The position numbers were made by a program, and so were the translations under genes. Of a DNA stretch of 32,447 nt, positions 10,160 through 21,000 are shown piece after piece. The DNA comes from Saprolegnia diclina VS20 (Eukaryota > Oomycota > Saprolegniomycetes > Saprolegniales > Saprolegniaceae). How positions within the stretch are numbered: position 1 is the stretch's first letter; each line of letters starts with the position of its first letter. Below the pieces are notes generated by a model that worked only from the letters and a program-made list of their open reading frames with translations, ran no database searches and was not told where the DNA came from. The stretch is from the NCBI RefSeq assembly GCF_000281045.1, contig NW_008246095.1, positions 182,908 to 215,354 on the forward strand. The letters are read 5' to 3'.

Positions 10160-10760
10160 TACCCAGCCAAGACACTTGTAGAAGCCTAGCACCAAAAGCA
10201 TGTTTCCGTTGTCGCCGACAAAAAGTATCCCATTTGCGGTGGGTGGCGTCCATTGCATTCGATCCTTGGACTGCGTCAAGTGCTCGAGAATCGACGTCCA
10301 CTGCACAACAATGCGCCCCGCGACGTGAGAGATCGTAGCGCGCCATGTGTGTTGCCTGAAGCACCGTCGCGTATGGAGACGCTTTCATTAGCAGTGTACG
10401 AGGTATCGCAGCGAGCCAACAGTAACAGCTAGCTCCAGTAATCCAGACGCTTGAGAAGCGGGGAGCTGAGCAATGACCAAGTCGGACGATCCAGGATATT
10501 TTACTAATCAACGGAAACCAAGTATTTGTGGCCACGATGAGAGAAATGGGATTCCGAACATCACACAATCGCTCACACGCACACACTTGCCAAGGGTAGA
10601 GACAAGGTCGGCGTGAAATCGAGGATGGCCAAACTGGCTTTGGCGCGTCGCAGGTAGGAATCCTCGCATGAACGCCTCGGATAGACTCCCGAAAGGGCGC
10701 CGCGCAGTCGAATCACGACGCTGCGTTAAAGGGCTTGCCACGTGCAATGTTGCGAGTCAT
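10160..10760 (-). pseudogene. Probable decayed multi-exon gene, antisense and downstream of HtrA
   Basis: Several short minus-strand segments read like real protein but in different frames. One near 10600-10650 gives RAKASLAILDFTPTLSLPLA. One near 10390-10480 gives LVIAQLPASQASGLLELAV. One at about 10165-10330 gives VVQWTSILEHLTQSKDRMQW and GNMLLVLGFYKCLGW. A 44-nt GTACAC...TTCAG stretch (about 10347-10390) resembles an intron of the local size, but phase-consistent splicing of all segments was not found, and the last segment runs into the antisense of the HtrA 3' exon. I interpret it as a host gene in decay, or as a gene whose exon structure I could not solve. The family is not recognised. 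Confidence 0.28.
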
Positions 10761-10877
10761 GTTTTCGACACGCTTCCAATGTCATAGTAAACGCGCTACT
10801 TGCTCGTTGGTCACTCGTGAAAAGACACCTACACTGGCCCTCTCCGACGTGCACACGAGTTTGCGTTTTGGAGTGAC

Positions 10878-10915
10878 GTCACATGGCGTTACAATCGTCA
10901 CATGGCGTTACAATC
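10878..10915. repeat. 19-bp tandem duplication
   Basis: The unit GTCACATGGCGTTACAATC occurs twice in direct succession (10878-10896 and 10897-10915) without mismatch. It lies in non-coding sequence. A recent slippage or small duplication is the simplest explanation. Confidence 0.8.
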
Positions 10916-12441
10916 GTGGGATGTGGTGCAACGCGCTGAACCAGCGTTGTAAACACATGTTAAACGTAGGGCTGCGGTGGCTCGGCCCCATTTGTTTTCC
11001 AAAGACACAAGATACACTAGTAGGATACTTGTCGGATTTGGTGTAGAGTGGCTGCATGCAATGTCCGTCGTACGATGATCGACGTGTGGTTTCGGCGATT
11101 TCGTAGGGTCATCACGGAACGAAGGCGCAAGGCCGCGCTGATCGAGCTGCTATGTGAGTAGCTACCGCTTGAGACCAGCATTGCGCTGGCGATACCGGTA
11201 CGGCCGACACCCTTGGTTTGCAGTAACGAGCTTTTCGAACGTTGCATCTTGCGCACCACCGACGATACCCTCGCGATGCGCTCGCCATGCGTGCACGGCA
11301 AAAGAACCATCGTCGCCAGCCTCGTAGAGCTGCTAGACATATTATTCCATTCTACGACTAGAGTTACTACAACTAAAGTTATTACTTCATTGGTTTCGAA
11401 TGCGTTGCTCCGAGTATCTCAAATAGAATCGACGCGCAATCGAGTCCTGAGCTAGCGACCAAGTATACTGTATTAGTACACTGGTAGCTTTCGACATGGA
11501 TGCAGCCCAATGCAAACGAACTAAATCAGACCCACCGGACCCATAAGCTGATCCATGCGACGGACGCATGCGCTCGGTGCCGATATGGCAACCATCAATC
11601 CTACAAAGCACCAGAGCTGATCGTCGTTTCGTCAACACTCGAAAGCAAACTGCCTCATACTTTACTCAATACACCTGCGAAATGTCGATAATGCACGACG
11701 ACGTGCTTTTGTCGATCGCGGGCTCACGCAGCTCAACTGCGTTGGGAATCCTGTGATCGGCTGCTACCTTGGGTGGTCAAGCAGTGGTACGACGCAATGA
11801 GATGGCGTCCGTTGGGTGCTAAAAAGACGTTGACCAAGAGCGTTCGGAGTGACCTTACCCAAAGGCCCCACTATACCGGTATGTGCAACTGCTGGCGAAT
11901 CAACTATGGACAGGACCATGGCGGCAATGCTCATTGGAGTCATCTTCACTTGCATTTGGCTCATTACAAGTCATCGCGGTTGCTTTAATGGAAGAGCTTA
12001 CCACTCGTTACGTCAGTGCCTGAAAAACAGGTTTGGCGCCCTGGGTACACGGTACTGCTTTCTCTTTCTTCGAGGTACCCACGGTATGGACCTTGATTCT
12101 TGGCGCGACGGTCTCTCATTGGCTTAGATTCCTCCCACGCCCCGTTGCTCACCGCTTCAGCTGTCGTCGGATGTGTCCCAAGGCGGCGGCGCCCTTTCTA
12201 TCGACCGCTGTATGCACTGGAGCCTCTTCACGATCCACGGTGTCGCTCCCACACATCTGTTTCATGATCATGCCTGTGGACCAGATGGTTGTTCACAGTA
12301 GGACAATGATTTTCCGACTTTGCACTTCATGTTTGTATGGCACCGCCGTGCATGATTACTCCAATACTCGTCCCAGAGGTCACGAGTACACTGGATCTGG
12401 CATCGGTTCGAGCGCTCGTGATCGTGTCGTTTCGGTTGTGG

Positions 12442-12457
12442 TCACATCTCAATTGCG
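12442..12457 (+). promoter_or_regulatory. Inr+FPR-like core promoter of finger gene 1
   Basis: TCACATCTCAATTGCG matches the initiator YCAYTYY at six of seven positions and is followed by a CAATT core, the layout also seen before the secreted-protein gene at 32 kb. It lies about 30-45 nt upstream of the ATG at 12486. Confidence 0.35.
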
Positions 12458-12485
12458 CACGCCCAGCACAGACCGCACCGTCAAC

Positions 12486-12896
12486 ATGCACGCTCTGGAC
12501 TACTACTCGGAGGTGCCGTACCAACCGTACGGCTACATCAACTACTGCCCGCCGCGCATCAATTACGAGCTCAAGTGCAAATATGCCTTCAAGAGCTGCC
12601 CCAACACACGCTCGGCCAAGAAGAACGGCGAGATGCACAAGCTCTGCGAGTACCACCGCCGGAAGGCCAACAACGTGCAAAAGTTCTATGCGCGCCGGAA
12701 ACGCCACGCCAAGAGCTTAGAGCAAGGCAAGAGCCAGCCGCAGACGCCCGCCTCGGACTCGGACTCGGGCGACGACGTCAAGTCGCCGTGGGCCAACATG
12801 ACGTTGGAGCCGCTGCCGTTTCTGGCCACGAACTGGTCCAAGGCAGACCCACTGGCGTACGACGACTGCCTCATGCTGATAAAGATTCTGACCTAG
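12486..12896 (+). CDS. Small Cys/His-finger protein, family member 1 (136 aa)
   Basis: Single exon, 137 codons including TAG. After a Tyr/Pro-rich N-terminus (residues 6-26) comes the family module ELKCKYAFKSCPNTRSAKK...MHKLCEYHRRKANNVQKFYA. Its invariant spacing is C31-x6-C38-x12-H51-x2-C54-x2-H57, followed by a basic helix (ARRKRHAK). The spacing suggests one zinc ion bound by Cys/His; the layout of metal ligands followed by a basic segment recalls plant WRC-type DNA-binding modules, but I see no direct homology. The C-terminal half holds an acidic Ser/Asp patch (DSDSGDD), then PLPF and a final acidic-hydrophobic peptide (YDDCLMLIKILT). The two paralogues at 15737 and 28810 share all these parts. 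Nuclear regulatory function is inference only. The frame is open upstream to 12033, but the ATG at 12486 follows a core-promoter-like site. Confidence 0.8.
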   Translation: MHALDYYSEVPYQPYGYINYCPPRINYELKCKYAFKSCPNTRSAKKNGEMHKLCEYHRRKANNVQKFYARRKRHAKSLEQGKSQPQTPASDSDSGDDVKSPWANMTLEPLPFLATNWSKADPLAYDDCLMLIKILT

Positions 12897-15736
12897 AGGC
12901 CATAGCAGTGGCCCAAGTGATTATCTAAGAATTCATGTACAATATTAATATAGAGCTAGGTTTATGAACCATTCATTCCATCGTGCAAACGATAGTATGT
13001 CGGCAAAGCCTTCCTTATTTATGGCAAAATACTAACTAGGATGGGATTCTCAAGGTCGAGACGGATGGAGGGACCTTGCTGAGCCCGTCGCCATGGGTCT
13101 TTCTCTAAGTCGTACCCCGATTCGACTACTGCCACAAAGAGACCTGGCGCCGTCGCCTACATGGTCCAACAAACCAGTGAGAAGAAATTGCTAGTCTCTA
13201 CGTGCGCAAAGTCCTTATAGCACGAAGATAACGCGAAACGCATTGACGTACGTACTGCATTTGGACATATTAGAAAGCGCGCGCTCCATGAGTTCTTCCA
13301 AGTACAGGGACAGCAACAACCGGTACATGTGATGGCTACCCGTACTTGGCACCAAGTTGATGTGCCCTTGTCCCTGCGAGCTAGTGTTTGCGTGTATATG
13401 GCCATCGCCGTGGTTAAAGACGAACGAGTATGTGTCGCTCTTCTCAACGACACCATATCTGCTGATCCAAGCGATTGGCTCGAAAAAGCACGAGGTTTAC
13501 ACGAGAACAATCTGCGTGGTTGTACATAGCAATGGTACATACTCTTGGTGTGTTGCTTACTGCGGTTTACAGGAGCGACTGGTTTCGAGCACCCTTGCAC
13601 GCGATTCTATTTGTTCGCTTCGATTCCTAGACGCGCCTTTCGGCGAGCTCGGACAAAGTGGCGTTCTCGCGACAGAGCTTGAGTCCTGTTGCGCCACCAC
13701 CAGCTTGCAAATGAATGAATCGTTCCGAAATGGCTGCTGCTCTTTCAAGTCTCGCCTGCGCTCGTCCTGTAGGAACGTCGCAGCCATGCTGGCTTGGCCG
13801 AACGATTCTTGTGATCGCATCCGACGTCCCATACCTTGCCACGCGACAAGCCCGCAGTACCGTAGCATGTCTGATATCTAGACTGCCCACGCGTTGCAAA
13901 GCACAGCCAACGACTACTTGTATTCTTTGGAGGATGGTGTCGATGAATACCGGTACTTGGCATCCGTGAGAAAACGCGCAGAGAAGGCCACGTGTCCTGT
14001 GGGATCCCGCTTGAAGATGAGACGAGGTCTCAGCGGTTGCGAGGGGTAGGCCTCCGTACTTCAATTACACGAAAAACATCTTGACAGATACCAATCAATA
14101 GTTTGTGCCAATCAATTCACGCGAAATTGATCGAGTGTGAAACGGTCAGCTCCAGTCCAACTCGGCCGTTGCGTCGCCGAGGGTTTCAGCAGACGCAGAC
14201 GAGCACACCGCCCTTGTTACCGATACCGTCGGTACGAGGTGGAGAGGTGAGAAAGTGAGAGGGTCGCATGATAAGCCCGACGACTGCATCGCCATGCTGC
14301 AACACTGCAAGTTCCACGTTGATTTCAACCCTGATCAAGCATCGCGCATGTCTACAAAAGCTGTTGGCGGGAATCAGCTCTGCGCTCTTCGTATAAAAGG
14401 GCGGTCGCGTTGGGTGCGGCGTCGATCACGTACAATGTATACTGGTATTGCTATTATTCCAGCCCTCCAACACCAGAGACGCTGGCGAGGCGTGTGTGCA
14501 TAACCAGGTTGGACTTCGTCTCTTTTTGCGACGATTGGTTGACCTCGAGAGGTCACATGCGAATGCAACGGGTCGACTTGTGCCTGCTTGATCTTGCCAC
14601 GAACGAGCGACTTAGAGCCGGGAATGGCGTCACTGCTCGTTGGATAGGCATCTCGGGTGCCGCCGTATTACGCGATGCGTTCGTGTCATCACCACAGCAC
14701 TACATAGCGCACCCGGATGCCCGCGACACCCTCCGCAGCGCCAAAGATACGCTTGAAGACATCATATCCAAGCGCGTTGCTTCGATGGCTGCGAACGGTT
14801 GATGGGGTGCGTGCTACAGTACACGCTGGGTAGTTGCAGCCATGGTGGTACCCTAGCGTGGCTCGCCTTTGGCTGTTGCAGGATGGGTGGCCGCTGCCAC
14901 CGTGGTCGCGTTGATCTGGTCGCGACACGCCGCAGTCGATCGCGGACGGTGCCTGTCGGTGCAGCTCGTCGTTGATGTACTTGATTGCTCTCTGCACCGC
15001 TTGCAGTGCCGAGCGCGTGGCGTCTGAGAGGTTCTAAAATGAGTCACTTTCCAGCCCGCGTACAGTGTATGTCGACGACGACGTCTGGGTTCTCGGAACA
15101 CCGCTTCCTGTGTTGGTCGCCAACTTCAGGAAAAGCTGCCACGCCAACACAAAGCACGAAGTGTCCATTTATGCCACCGATCCTTGCGTCCGCGGCAGCA
15201 ACTCGAGTCTACGCGACGGTCTTGATCACATTGCTGCACGGTCCACACTGTCTCGGCTATGTCGAGGCAACGGCACCTCGGCTCGCAAAGTCTACGTACA
15301 CAACGTTGGGACACGTTGCGACGCAGACATTCGACAGCTTGGCCTCGCCACCACGCGATCTGTAACACACGAGCTTGGCCTACACAGCTGGTAGGCGTCG
15401 ACGGCGGCCGTATGGTCCAAAGTAGCCCCTTCGTCGTCAACACCCGCTGCAGTAACTCGCCGATAGGACGCGCATGGCGAGAGGTTCAGAGCTCAGTGTC
15501 GCAGCGTGCTGTGTGGCCGTCAAGACAGCATTACGCGTTCGCCCAAGACATGTCTGGCGTACGATTGATTCAACATCTCATCACGCGACTCGTTAAACGC
15601 GCCAAACACAAACCGACGCCGTAAAAGGTCGACCCTGTTACGCTCGTGGACGTGAGTAATTGGGCTAAATCTGTAGCACCAAACCAGAAACAAGGTTGGA
15701 CAAGTTGCATTTCCGATTTCGCCGGTTGCCTCCACA
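12897..15736. other. Gene-poor region between finger genes 1 and 2
   Basis: This is the longest stretch without a supportable gene (2.8 kb). Open frames up to about 170 codons occur on both strands, for instance near 13357-13881 (+), 13627-14064 (-), 14410-14802 (+) and 15065-15394 (+). None shows the strong third-position bias, a recognisable domain, or phase-consistent splicing. Some minus-strand patches at 13.6-13.8 kb look like decayed coding sequence. No repeats, RNA genes or element ends were recognised. Confidence 0.4.
15707..15723 (+). promoter_or_regulatory. Inr+FPR-like core promoter of finger gene 2
   Basis: GCATTTCCGATTTCGCC resembles the initiator CAYTYY core followed by an ATTT FPR core. 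The same arrangement (GCACTTTCGATTTTTGG) precedes the EF-hand gene. The site ends 13 nt before the ATG at 15737. Confidence 0.33.
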
Positions 15737-16105
15737 ATGCTCATGGAGTCACACGCCGCGATGTACTACCCCAACAGCCCATATTACTACCACAATAGTA
15801 CGACGATGGCACCGCCGCCGCCGCGCAAGTCGCCGTACGAGCTCAAGTGCAAGTACGCCTTCAAGAACTGCACCAACGTTCGTAGCCAAAAGCGCACGGG
15901 CGGGCTCCACACGCTCTGCGAATTCCACCGGCAAAAGGCCAACGAAATTCAAAAGGCATATGCACAAAAGAAGCGACTCAACCCCAAGCCGCCGTCGCCG
16001 TCGCAGCCGACAAGCGTCGAGCCCATCCCGTTCAGCGACGGGCGCACCGACGAGGCGGCTATCGCGTTTGAAGACTGCTTGGACCTGATACGCCTCCTCC
16101 GATAG
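15737..16105 (+). CDS. Small Cys/His-finger protein, family member 2 (122 aa)
   Basis: Single exon, 123 codons including TAG. It shares the module of the gene at 12486 almost residue for residue (ELKCKYAFKNCTNVRSQKR, LHTLCEFHRQKANEIQKAYA). Ligands are at C38, C45, H58, C61 and H64 with the same C-x6-C-x12-H-x2-C-x2-H spacing, and a basic segment (QKKRLNPK) follows. The N-terminus is again Tyr-rich (YYPNSPYYYHN) and contains PPPP. The C-terminus again has PIPF followed by an acidic-hydrophobic end (FEDCLDLIRLLR). In-frame ATGs also occur at 15743 and 15761; the first is taken because the core-promoter-like site is close. It lies 2.8 kb downstream of member 1 on the same strand, as expected of a local duplication. 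Function unknown; nucleic-acid binding is an inference from the finger-plus-basic layout. Confidence 0.82.
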   Translation: MLMESHAAMYYPNSPYYYHNSTTMAPPPPRKSPYELKCKYAFKNCTNVRSQKRTGGLHTLCEFHRQKANEIQKAYAQKKRLNPKPPSPSQPTSVEPIPFSDGRTDEAAIAFEDCLDLIRLLR

Positions 16106-16382
16106 CCGATTCGAGTGGCGCGGCAGCTACTTATATACTACTGTACTACATCCTTTTTCCATGTCATGCACTACTAGTAGTTAATTAGTTTAGCGCGAAA
16201 TGCGATATCGTGCTCGCAACAGTATCGAAACGACGCTTCGATGGACCGCAAAGCATCAACGACTGGCGCATTCGATAGAACCTGCCCACGACAATGCAGT
16301 TGTAGCGCGATTAGCTCAAAACATCTGAGCAGGAAGGCCCAAGGGCACGTGGTTCGTAAGGTGTTAGCGTACGTTATTTTTT

Positions 16383-17355
16383 CTACGGCGTCGCCTTTTG
16401 CATGGCAGCCATCAGCTGCAAGCGCAGCGCACGCGGCGCCACGTCCAAGCACGACTGCTTCTCGTTGTTCAACGCGTTGGGCTTGGCGCCATACTCGAGG
16501 AGCAGGCGCGCCATTGCCTCGTGGCCCTCTAGAATCGCAATGTGCAGCGGTGTGTTGCCTATGTAAATCGTATATGGCTGAGAGCGTATTCACAAAGAAT
16601 GTGGTACCGTGGATGTCCTTGGTGTTGAGCTTGGCATTGTGGTCGAGGAATTGGACGACGATATCTACACCCGCCGTCACCACCCGGCCTCCATCGTACG
16701 ACCCTTAGTATAGTAGTAGTACCTGGAGCTGGCCGGCCACCCAGAGCGCGCATCAACGGCGTCGAGCCAGACCGGTCCTGTAGCCAGCAAGAGCGAGATC
16801 ACGTCGGATGCACGGCAACATCATGGCGTACCGCCGTGTTGATGTCGTTCGTGACGTCAAGAAGTAACTCTGTCATTTCCGGGCGACCTGGTCGACAGTC
16901 CAAGAACAAACCAAGATTGCACACGGTGTACCTTTGTGGTAATGCAGCGGAATCTGGCCATTCTCGTTGGCAAGGTTCGGATTCGCGCCCCTGACCACAG
17001 TATTCTGCGTCAACCTCGGACGATGCACGGAATGCTTGCGTACTTGGAGAGGAGGAAGCTCACCATCTCGACATGGCCCGCAGACACGGCGCTCATCAAG
17101 GGCGTCCAGCCCGAGTCGTCCTGGTGGTTGATCTTGGACAGACCCACCAAGAGGTCGGCCACGTCCATGTGGCCACCCGCGGCCGCCCAATGGAGCGCCG
17201 TCCGCTCGTCTTCGTCGATCGCATTGGGATCATAGCCACGCGCAAGAAGCTTCTGCACCTCCTGGCCGGCCATCGACCTTATATACAGCGGGACGGTTCA
17301 GAGGACGACGCACCTCGAGGTTGCCGGCGCGGGCCGCGTGCACAAGCGATGCCAT
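16383..17355 (-). CDS. Ankyrin-repeat protein, 7 exons (220 aa)
   Basis: Exons on the minus strand: 17314-17355, 17044-17261, 16932-16990, 16832-16887, 16723-16777, 16608-16664 and 16383-16558; introns of 44-58 nt. The frame closes at 221 codons. Ankyrin repeats are clear: MASLVHAARAGNLE; DERTALHWAAAGGHMDVADLL; GWTPLMSAVSAGHVEMVSFLL; GQIPLHYHKGRPEMTELLL; STPLMRALGGRPAPDIVVQFL; NTPLHIAILEGHEAMARLLL. Almost every intron cuts inside a repeat. The role is protein binding; the partner is unknown. The start at 17353-17355 has a strong context (ACCATGG). An in-frame ATG at 17386-17388 would add eleven residues (MTTQYPENSPT). The splice between exons 5 and 6 was chosen with a 58-nt intron (16665-16722), because it restores an ankyrin repeat; a 19-nt alternative would be too short. 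Confidence 0.8.
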
Positions 17356-17369
17356 GGTTGGACTGTTTT

Positions 17370-17420
17370 CCGGATACTGGGTGGTCATCCGGATACGACG
17401 CACGGATAGTGTATCCGGAT
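17370..17420. promoter_or_regulatory. Cluster of three CCGGATAC boxes at the ankyrin gene start
   Basis: CCGGATAC occurs at 17370-17377 and 17389-17396 and in inverted form (GTATCCGG) at 17411-17418; the last two are part of the palindrome ATCCGGAT. Three copies in about 50 nt, directly upstream of the ankyrin gene's preferred ATG, is more than expected by chance for an 8-mer. A protein-binding site is inferred, not shown. Confidence 0.35.
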
Positions 17421-17534
17421 CCACCGCCTTCTGGTTGTGATTCCGGCATGTCACGACGTTGCCATGTGAGCGCCGATGCACGAGCCTTGTGCCCAATGCT
17501 CGTCCTATACGGGCGTGTACCAATATCTATCTAT

Positions 17535-18037
17535 CTATATTGGTATTTGTGAGGTCGGACGGGTACCCGTGATGATGCGTTTGGCTTCCTCGATTTGCGG
17601 CCAGCGCGTCTCTATTCACCGCAGCGCGTGCAAACAGAAGATCAAGATGAGGGTACACAGCAGTGTAGCGTGACAGAACACCGAGCTCCATTGTCCTTTC
17701 TAGATATACGCGCCGAAATGATCGCAAGGCTTGAAGACTTGGGTGCGGCTCGTCCTCTTGCAGATCGACAAAGATTCTGTTGTCGCGCATATAGCCGGCG
17801 CCGCGAGGAAGAATGCACCCAAGAAGCTCTGGCCCAGTCTCGTAATCGGTTATTCGCTTAGTCTTGGGTGTCAACGCTGACTTGTTCAAGAGCGACGATG
17901 CACAATCTTGGTCGCGTGGCTCATCGCTCTGGAGCTTCAAGCCGTACACCGGGGCACGTCTTTGGACCCAGCAGCCAATCCGCGGCGTTGAACTCGACCA
18001 GATTTTCGACCAATGGGAGCGCTTCTTTGGGGGGCAT
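17535..18037 (-). CDS. Unrecognised small gene, divergent from VPS13
   Basis: Exon 1 at 17950-18037 (ATG at 18037) joins through a 43-nt intron (17907-17949, GTGTAC...ACCAAG) to an exon starting at 17906. The protein opens MPPKEALPLVENLVEF and contains WLLGPKTCPDC, then RITDYETGPELLGCILPRG, RIFVDLQEDEPHPSLQALRS and FRRVYLERTMEL. After that the structure is uncertain. Reading straight on gives a Thr/Asn-rich tail ending at 17527. Removing a stretch that begins GTGTTC or GTGTAC and ends AATAG gives the more natural end TRWPQIEEAKRIITG with a stop at 17535. I prefer the second. The CPxC pair could bind metal, but no family is recognised. Its ATG is only 52 nt from the VPS13 ATG on the other strand, so the two would share one tiny promoter. 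Confidence 0.42.
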
Positions 18038-18089
18038 CTTTCCTCGGTTGTCTTGCCCAAAGTTGCTTGATTGCGAAGTCGGACCAAGC

Positions 18090-21000
18090 ATGGCGAAGGC
18101 AGTGATCTCGTCGGTAGGACCTCCATGAGGACATGGGACCGACGTCTCATGCGGATGCTGCTGAGGTAGATCCTGCAGTCGCAGCTCGGTAAGTACGTCG
18201 ATGGGCTTGCGCCCGAGTCCCTCCAAGTCGGGCTCTGGAGCGGCGAGCTCCTATTGACGAACCTCAAGCTCAAGCCGCTCGCGCTTGCGGAGCTCAACCT
18301 CCCGATCAAGGTGCTGCAGGGGACGATCGCCAAGGTCCACGTCGTCGTGCCATGGAACCAGCTCGGGTCGGCCAGCGTTCAGGTTACGCTCGAGGGCATC
18401 TACGGCGTCGCGATCCCCAACACCGAGGTACAACCCGATACAACCCATCTAGATTCTTCGATGCTCATATGCATGTAGCTCCCATCGCCGGAAGAAGTCT
18501 TGCTTGGCATACGGAACCGCCTCGAGCGTGGAGAGCTGATGCGGCAGCACACGCTGCAGACGAGCAGCAGCGGTACGTCGTCTGACCCCAAGGAAGACGA
18601 GAGCACGTTCCTAACGCGCCTCACGACCCGGATCATTGACAACCTCCAGATTACGATCAAGGACCTCCATATTCGGTACGAAGATACCGTGTCCAACCCG
18701 TCGCTGCCGTTCACGTGCGGCCTCTTTCTCGAGCGCTTCTCGCTCGAGACGACCGACGCCAACGGGCGCAAGATCTTTGTCGACAACACGGCGGGCGAGA
18801 AGAAGGGCTTGACGCATAAGGTCGCGCAGGTGAAGAACCTCGCGCTCTACTGGGACCGGCTCGACCCCGCCGACTCGATGACGCGCCAGTCGGCGGCGTT
18901 CGAAGCTGCGATGCGCCGCGTCATTTACGCAACGTCAGCCTTTGCCGAGACGGACCGTCACTGGCTGCTCGTGCCGCCCTGTACCGTGCGCGTGCGTCTC
19001 ACGAAGAACGAGAGCCGTATGTACTCGCAGACGTCGCCCAAGTTTGCCGTCCACGCCGAGGCGATTGGTGTTGCGTTTGGCCTGAGCCGAGAGCAGTACG
19101 ACGACATGCTCTTCATGCACAAGGCGTTTTTGAGTCGGCGCGCGGTCGAGGCGCACTTTTGGGAGCACCGCCACCGCCCGTTCTTGCCGTTGCGGCAGTA
19201 CCCGGTCGTGTGGTGGGACTACGCGACGCGCTTCATCATTGCCACGTCGACCGGAAAAGCTACGTCGCGCTTCCGCTGGTCGGTGGTCAAAAAGATGGCG
19301 CGGGACCGTAAAATGTACGTTGCGCTCTACAAGCAGCAACAGTTGGCCAAGACCCCCGCGCTCTCGCTCGATCAATCGGCGTATGTACAGAGCATGGAGG
19401 ATGCTTTCCCCATGGAGCTCGTGCTCCGTCTCCGCGAAGTCGCCGAGGCCCAGTTTGCTGCGCAGAAGAAGGCGACACCGGCCCCCGCTGCGTCGTCTTC
19501 GTGGTATGGCTACTTTTTCGGGGACGCCAGCGCGTCGACAGCAAGCGCCAACGACGTGCTCACGGACGCGGGCAAAGCCGACCTCAAGCGCGCGTATGAA
19601 GAGACGGTGGCGCTGGACGAAGCAGCGCTGCCAGTCGACTGCTTCCTCCTCACGATCGACATCGCGCTGCGCGACGGCCGCGTCGGTTTGTATGGCTACA
19701 ACAATACACCACTGCTCTCGTCGGCCCTCACGGGCTCGATTGGCGTCCAGGTCCAGCCCGACGAATCGTGGACGTCGCAAGTACAGCTCGATCGCCTTGA
19801 GATTGCCAACCACCGCGTTGACGCTTCGTGTGCGAGCCGAGCATTCTGCACGCTGCGCCAAGGCAGCAGCGATGTGCCGTTTGCGCTGCGTGTCGCGATG
19901 CCGACGCCGACGACGCTTCACGTGCGGCTGAGCGCCGAGCCGCTCCAATTTGTGCTGGACCCTGTCTTTCTCTTGCTTTTGTACGACTTTTTCTGCGGCT
20001 CGGTCGCGCAGCGTCAGCTGAATGACGTCTGGGCGTTCGCAACGAGCTCCGTCCAGTCGTACGTCTTTGCCGAGCAGGAGGAGGCCGATATGCTCGCGGC
20101 CATCTCGGCGGCCGAGACGATGAAGTACGATGTCATTGTGGATATGAAGGCACCGGTGCTGCTGCTCCCGGAAGACGCCACGAGCGATACGTCGGCCGTC
20201 GTCGTGCTCGACTTTGGCCGACTCAAGCTCACGGACGTCGCACCGTCGTCGGCGCACGTGCACACGTGGCAAGTCGAGCTCAACGAGATGCAAGTTCTTT
20301 TGCACGGCGAGAACGGGTTTGCGCCAAACGACCCCGGCGTTGCTTTGGTGCCGCGCTTCAACATGGCGTGTCGGGTCGATAGCATGGTCCGCGAGATGGC
20401 CGGCAAGCCGCTCCTCTCGATGCACGCCTCGCTGCCCGCGATTAACGTGGCCATGTCGGAAGAGTCGCTCGCGCAGCTCGGACGCATGCACGCTGCCATC
20501 TACCTGCAGTGCCAAGCTGTGATGGCACAAACCCGGCCGCCCGACATCGAAGATGACGATGGCGCAGGTGCTGTCGTGGCCGCTCCCGTGCCGCGCAAAA
20601 CGAGCAGAGACAGCCATGCGATTGCTCTCACGTGGGACATTGATGCCATTGACATCGCGCTCGCCGACTCGTTCCGCGTCCTGCTCACGGGCACGTCGTT
20701 TGGCTACGATCTCTACGGGTCCAAGACGTCGGCCGTCGCCAAGTTGCGGGCGTTCTCGGTCGAAGACAAGGCCCACGCACCGTCGTCGCCGTACTATTAT
20801 CTGGCCAAGACTCCCGATACGTCGTCGCATTTGATTCACGCGTCATTGGTCTCGAGCCAGAGCCCGGACCGCGCCGCGGATACGGTCATCACAGCCGACT
20901 TTCAAGTGCTCGAGATGCAGTGGAACCCATCATCGATCGTTGTGCTCAACTCGCTCGTCTCCACGTATACGTCGAGCCTCGTTTTGATTGCGCCGCCGCT

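Larger units (their letters stand above)
10761..12485. other. Gene-poor region
   Basis: There is no reading frame with the codon bias or composition of the neighbouring genes. An open frame runs into the finger gene from 12033, but the residues before 12486 are compositionally unlike protein from this genome. The only structure noted is a 19-bp tandem duplication at 10878-10915. The right end must hold the promoter of the gene at 12486. Confidence 0.45.

Noticed and set aside
12033-12485. Open frame continuing upstream of finger gene 1
   Set aside because: Residues are unlike the protein composition here, and a core-promoter-like site lies at 12442, after most of it.
12897-15736. Possible mobile-element relics in the gene-poor block
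   Set aside because: No terminal repeats, target-site duplications, or transposase or polymerase motifs could be seen on either strand.
16704-16722. A 19-nt intron in the ankyrin gene
   Set aside because: Below any plausible intron length; the 58-nt alternative restores a proper ankyrin repeat.
17520-17543. Hairpin-like CCAATAT...ATATTGG around a short CTAT repeat
   Set aside because: The arms are only 7 bp and it overlaps the end of a tentative gene; it could be a chance result of the simple repeat.
18935-20839. A 634-codon open frame antisense to VPS13 exon 3
   Set aside because: It lies wholly opposite a long exon with extreme G/C third positions, which suppresses stops in that antisense frame. 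The residues are Arg/His/Val-rich and show no domain.
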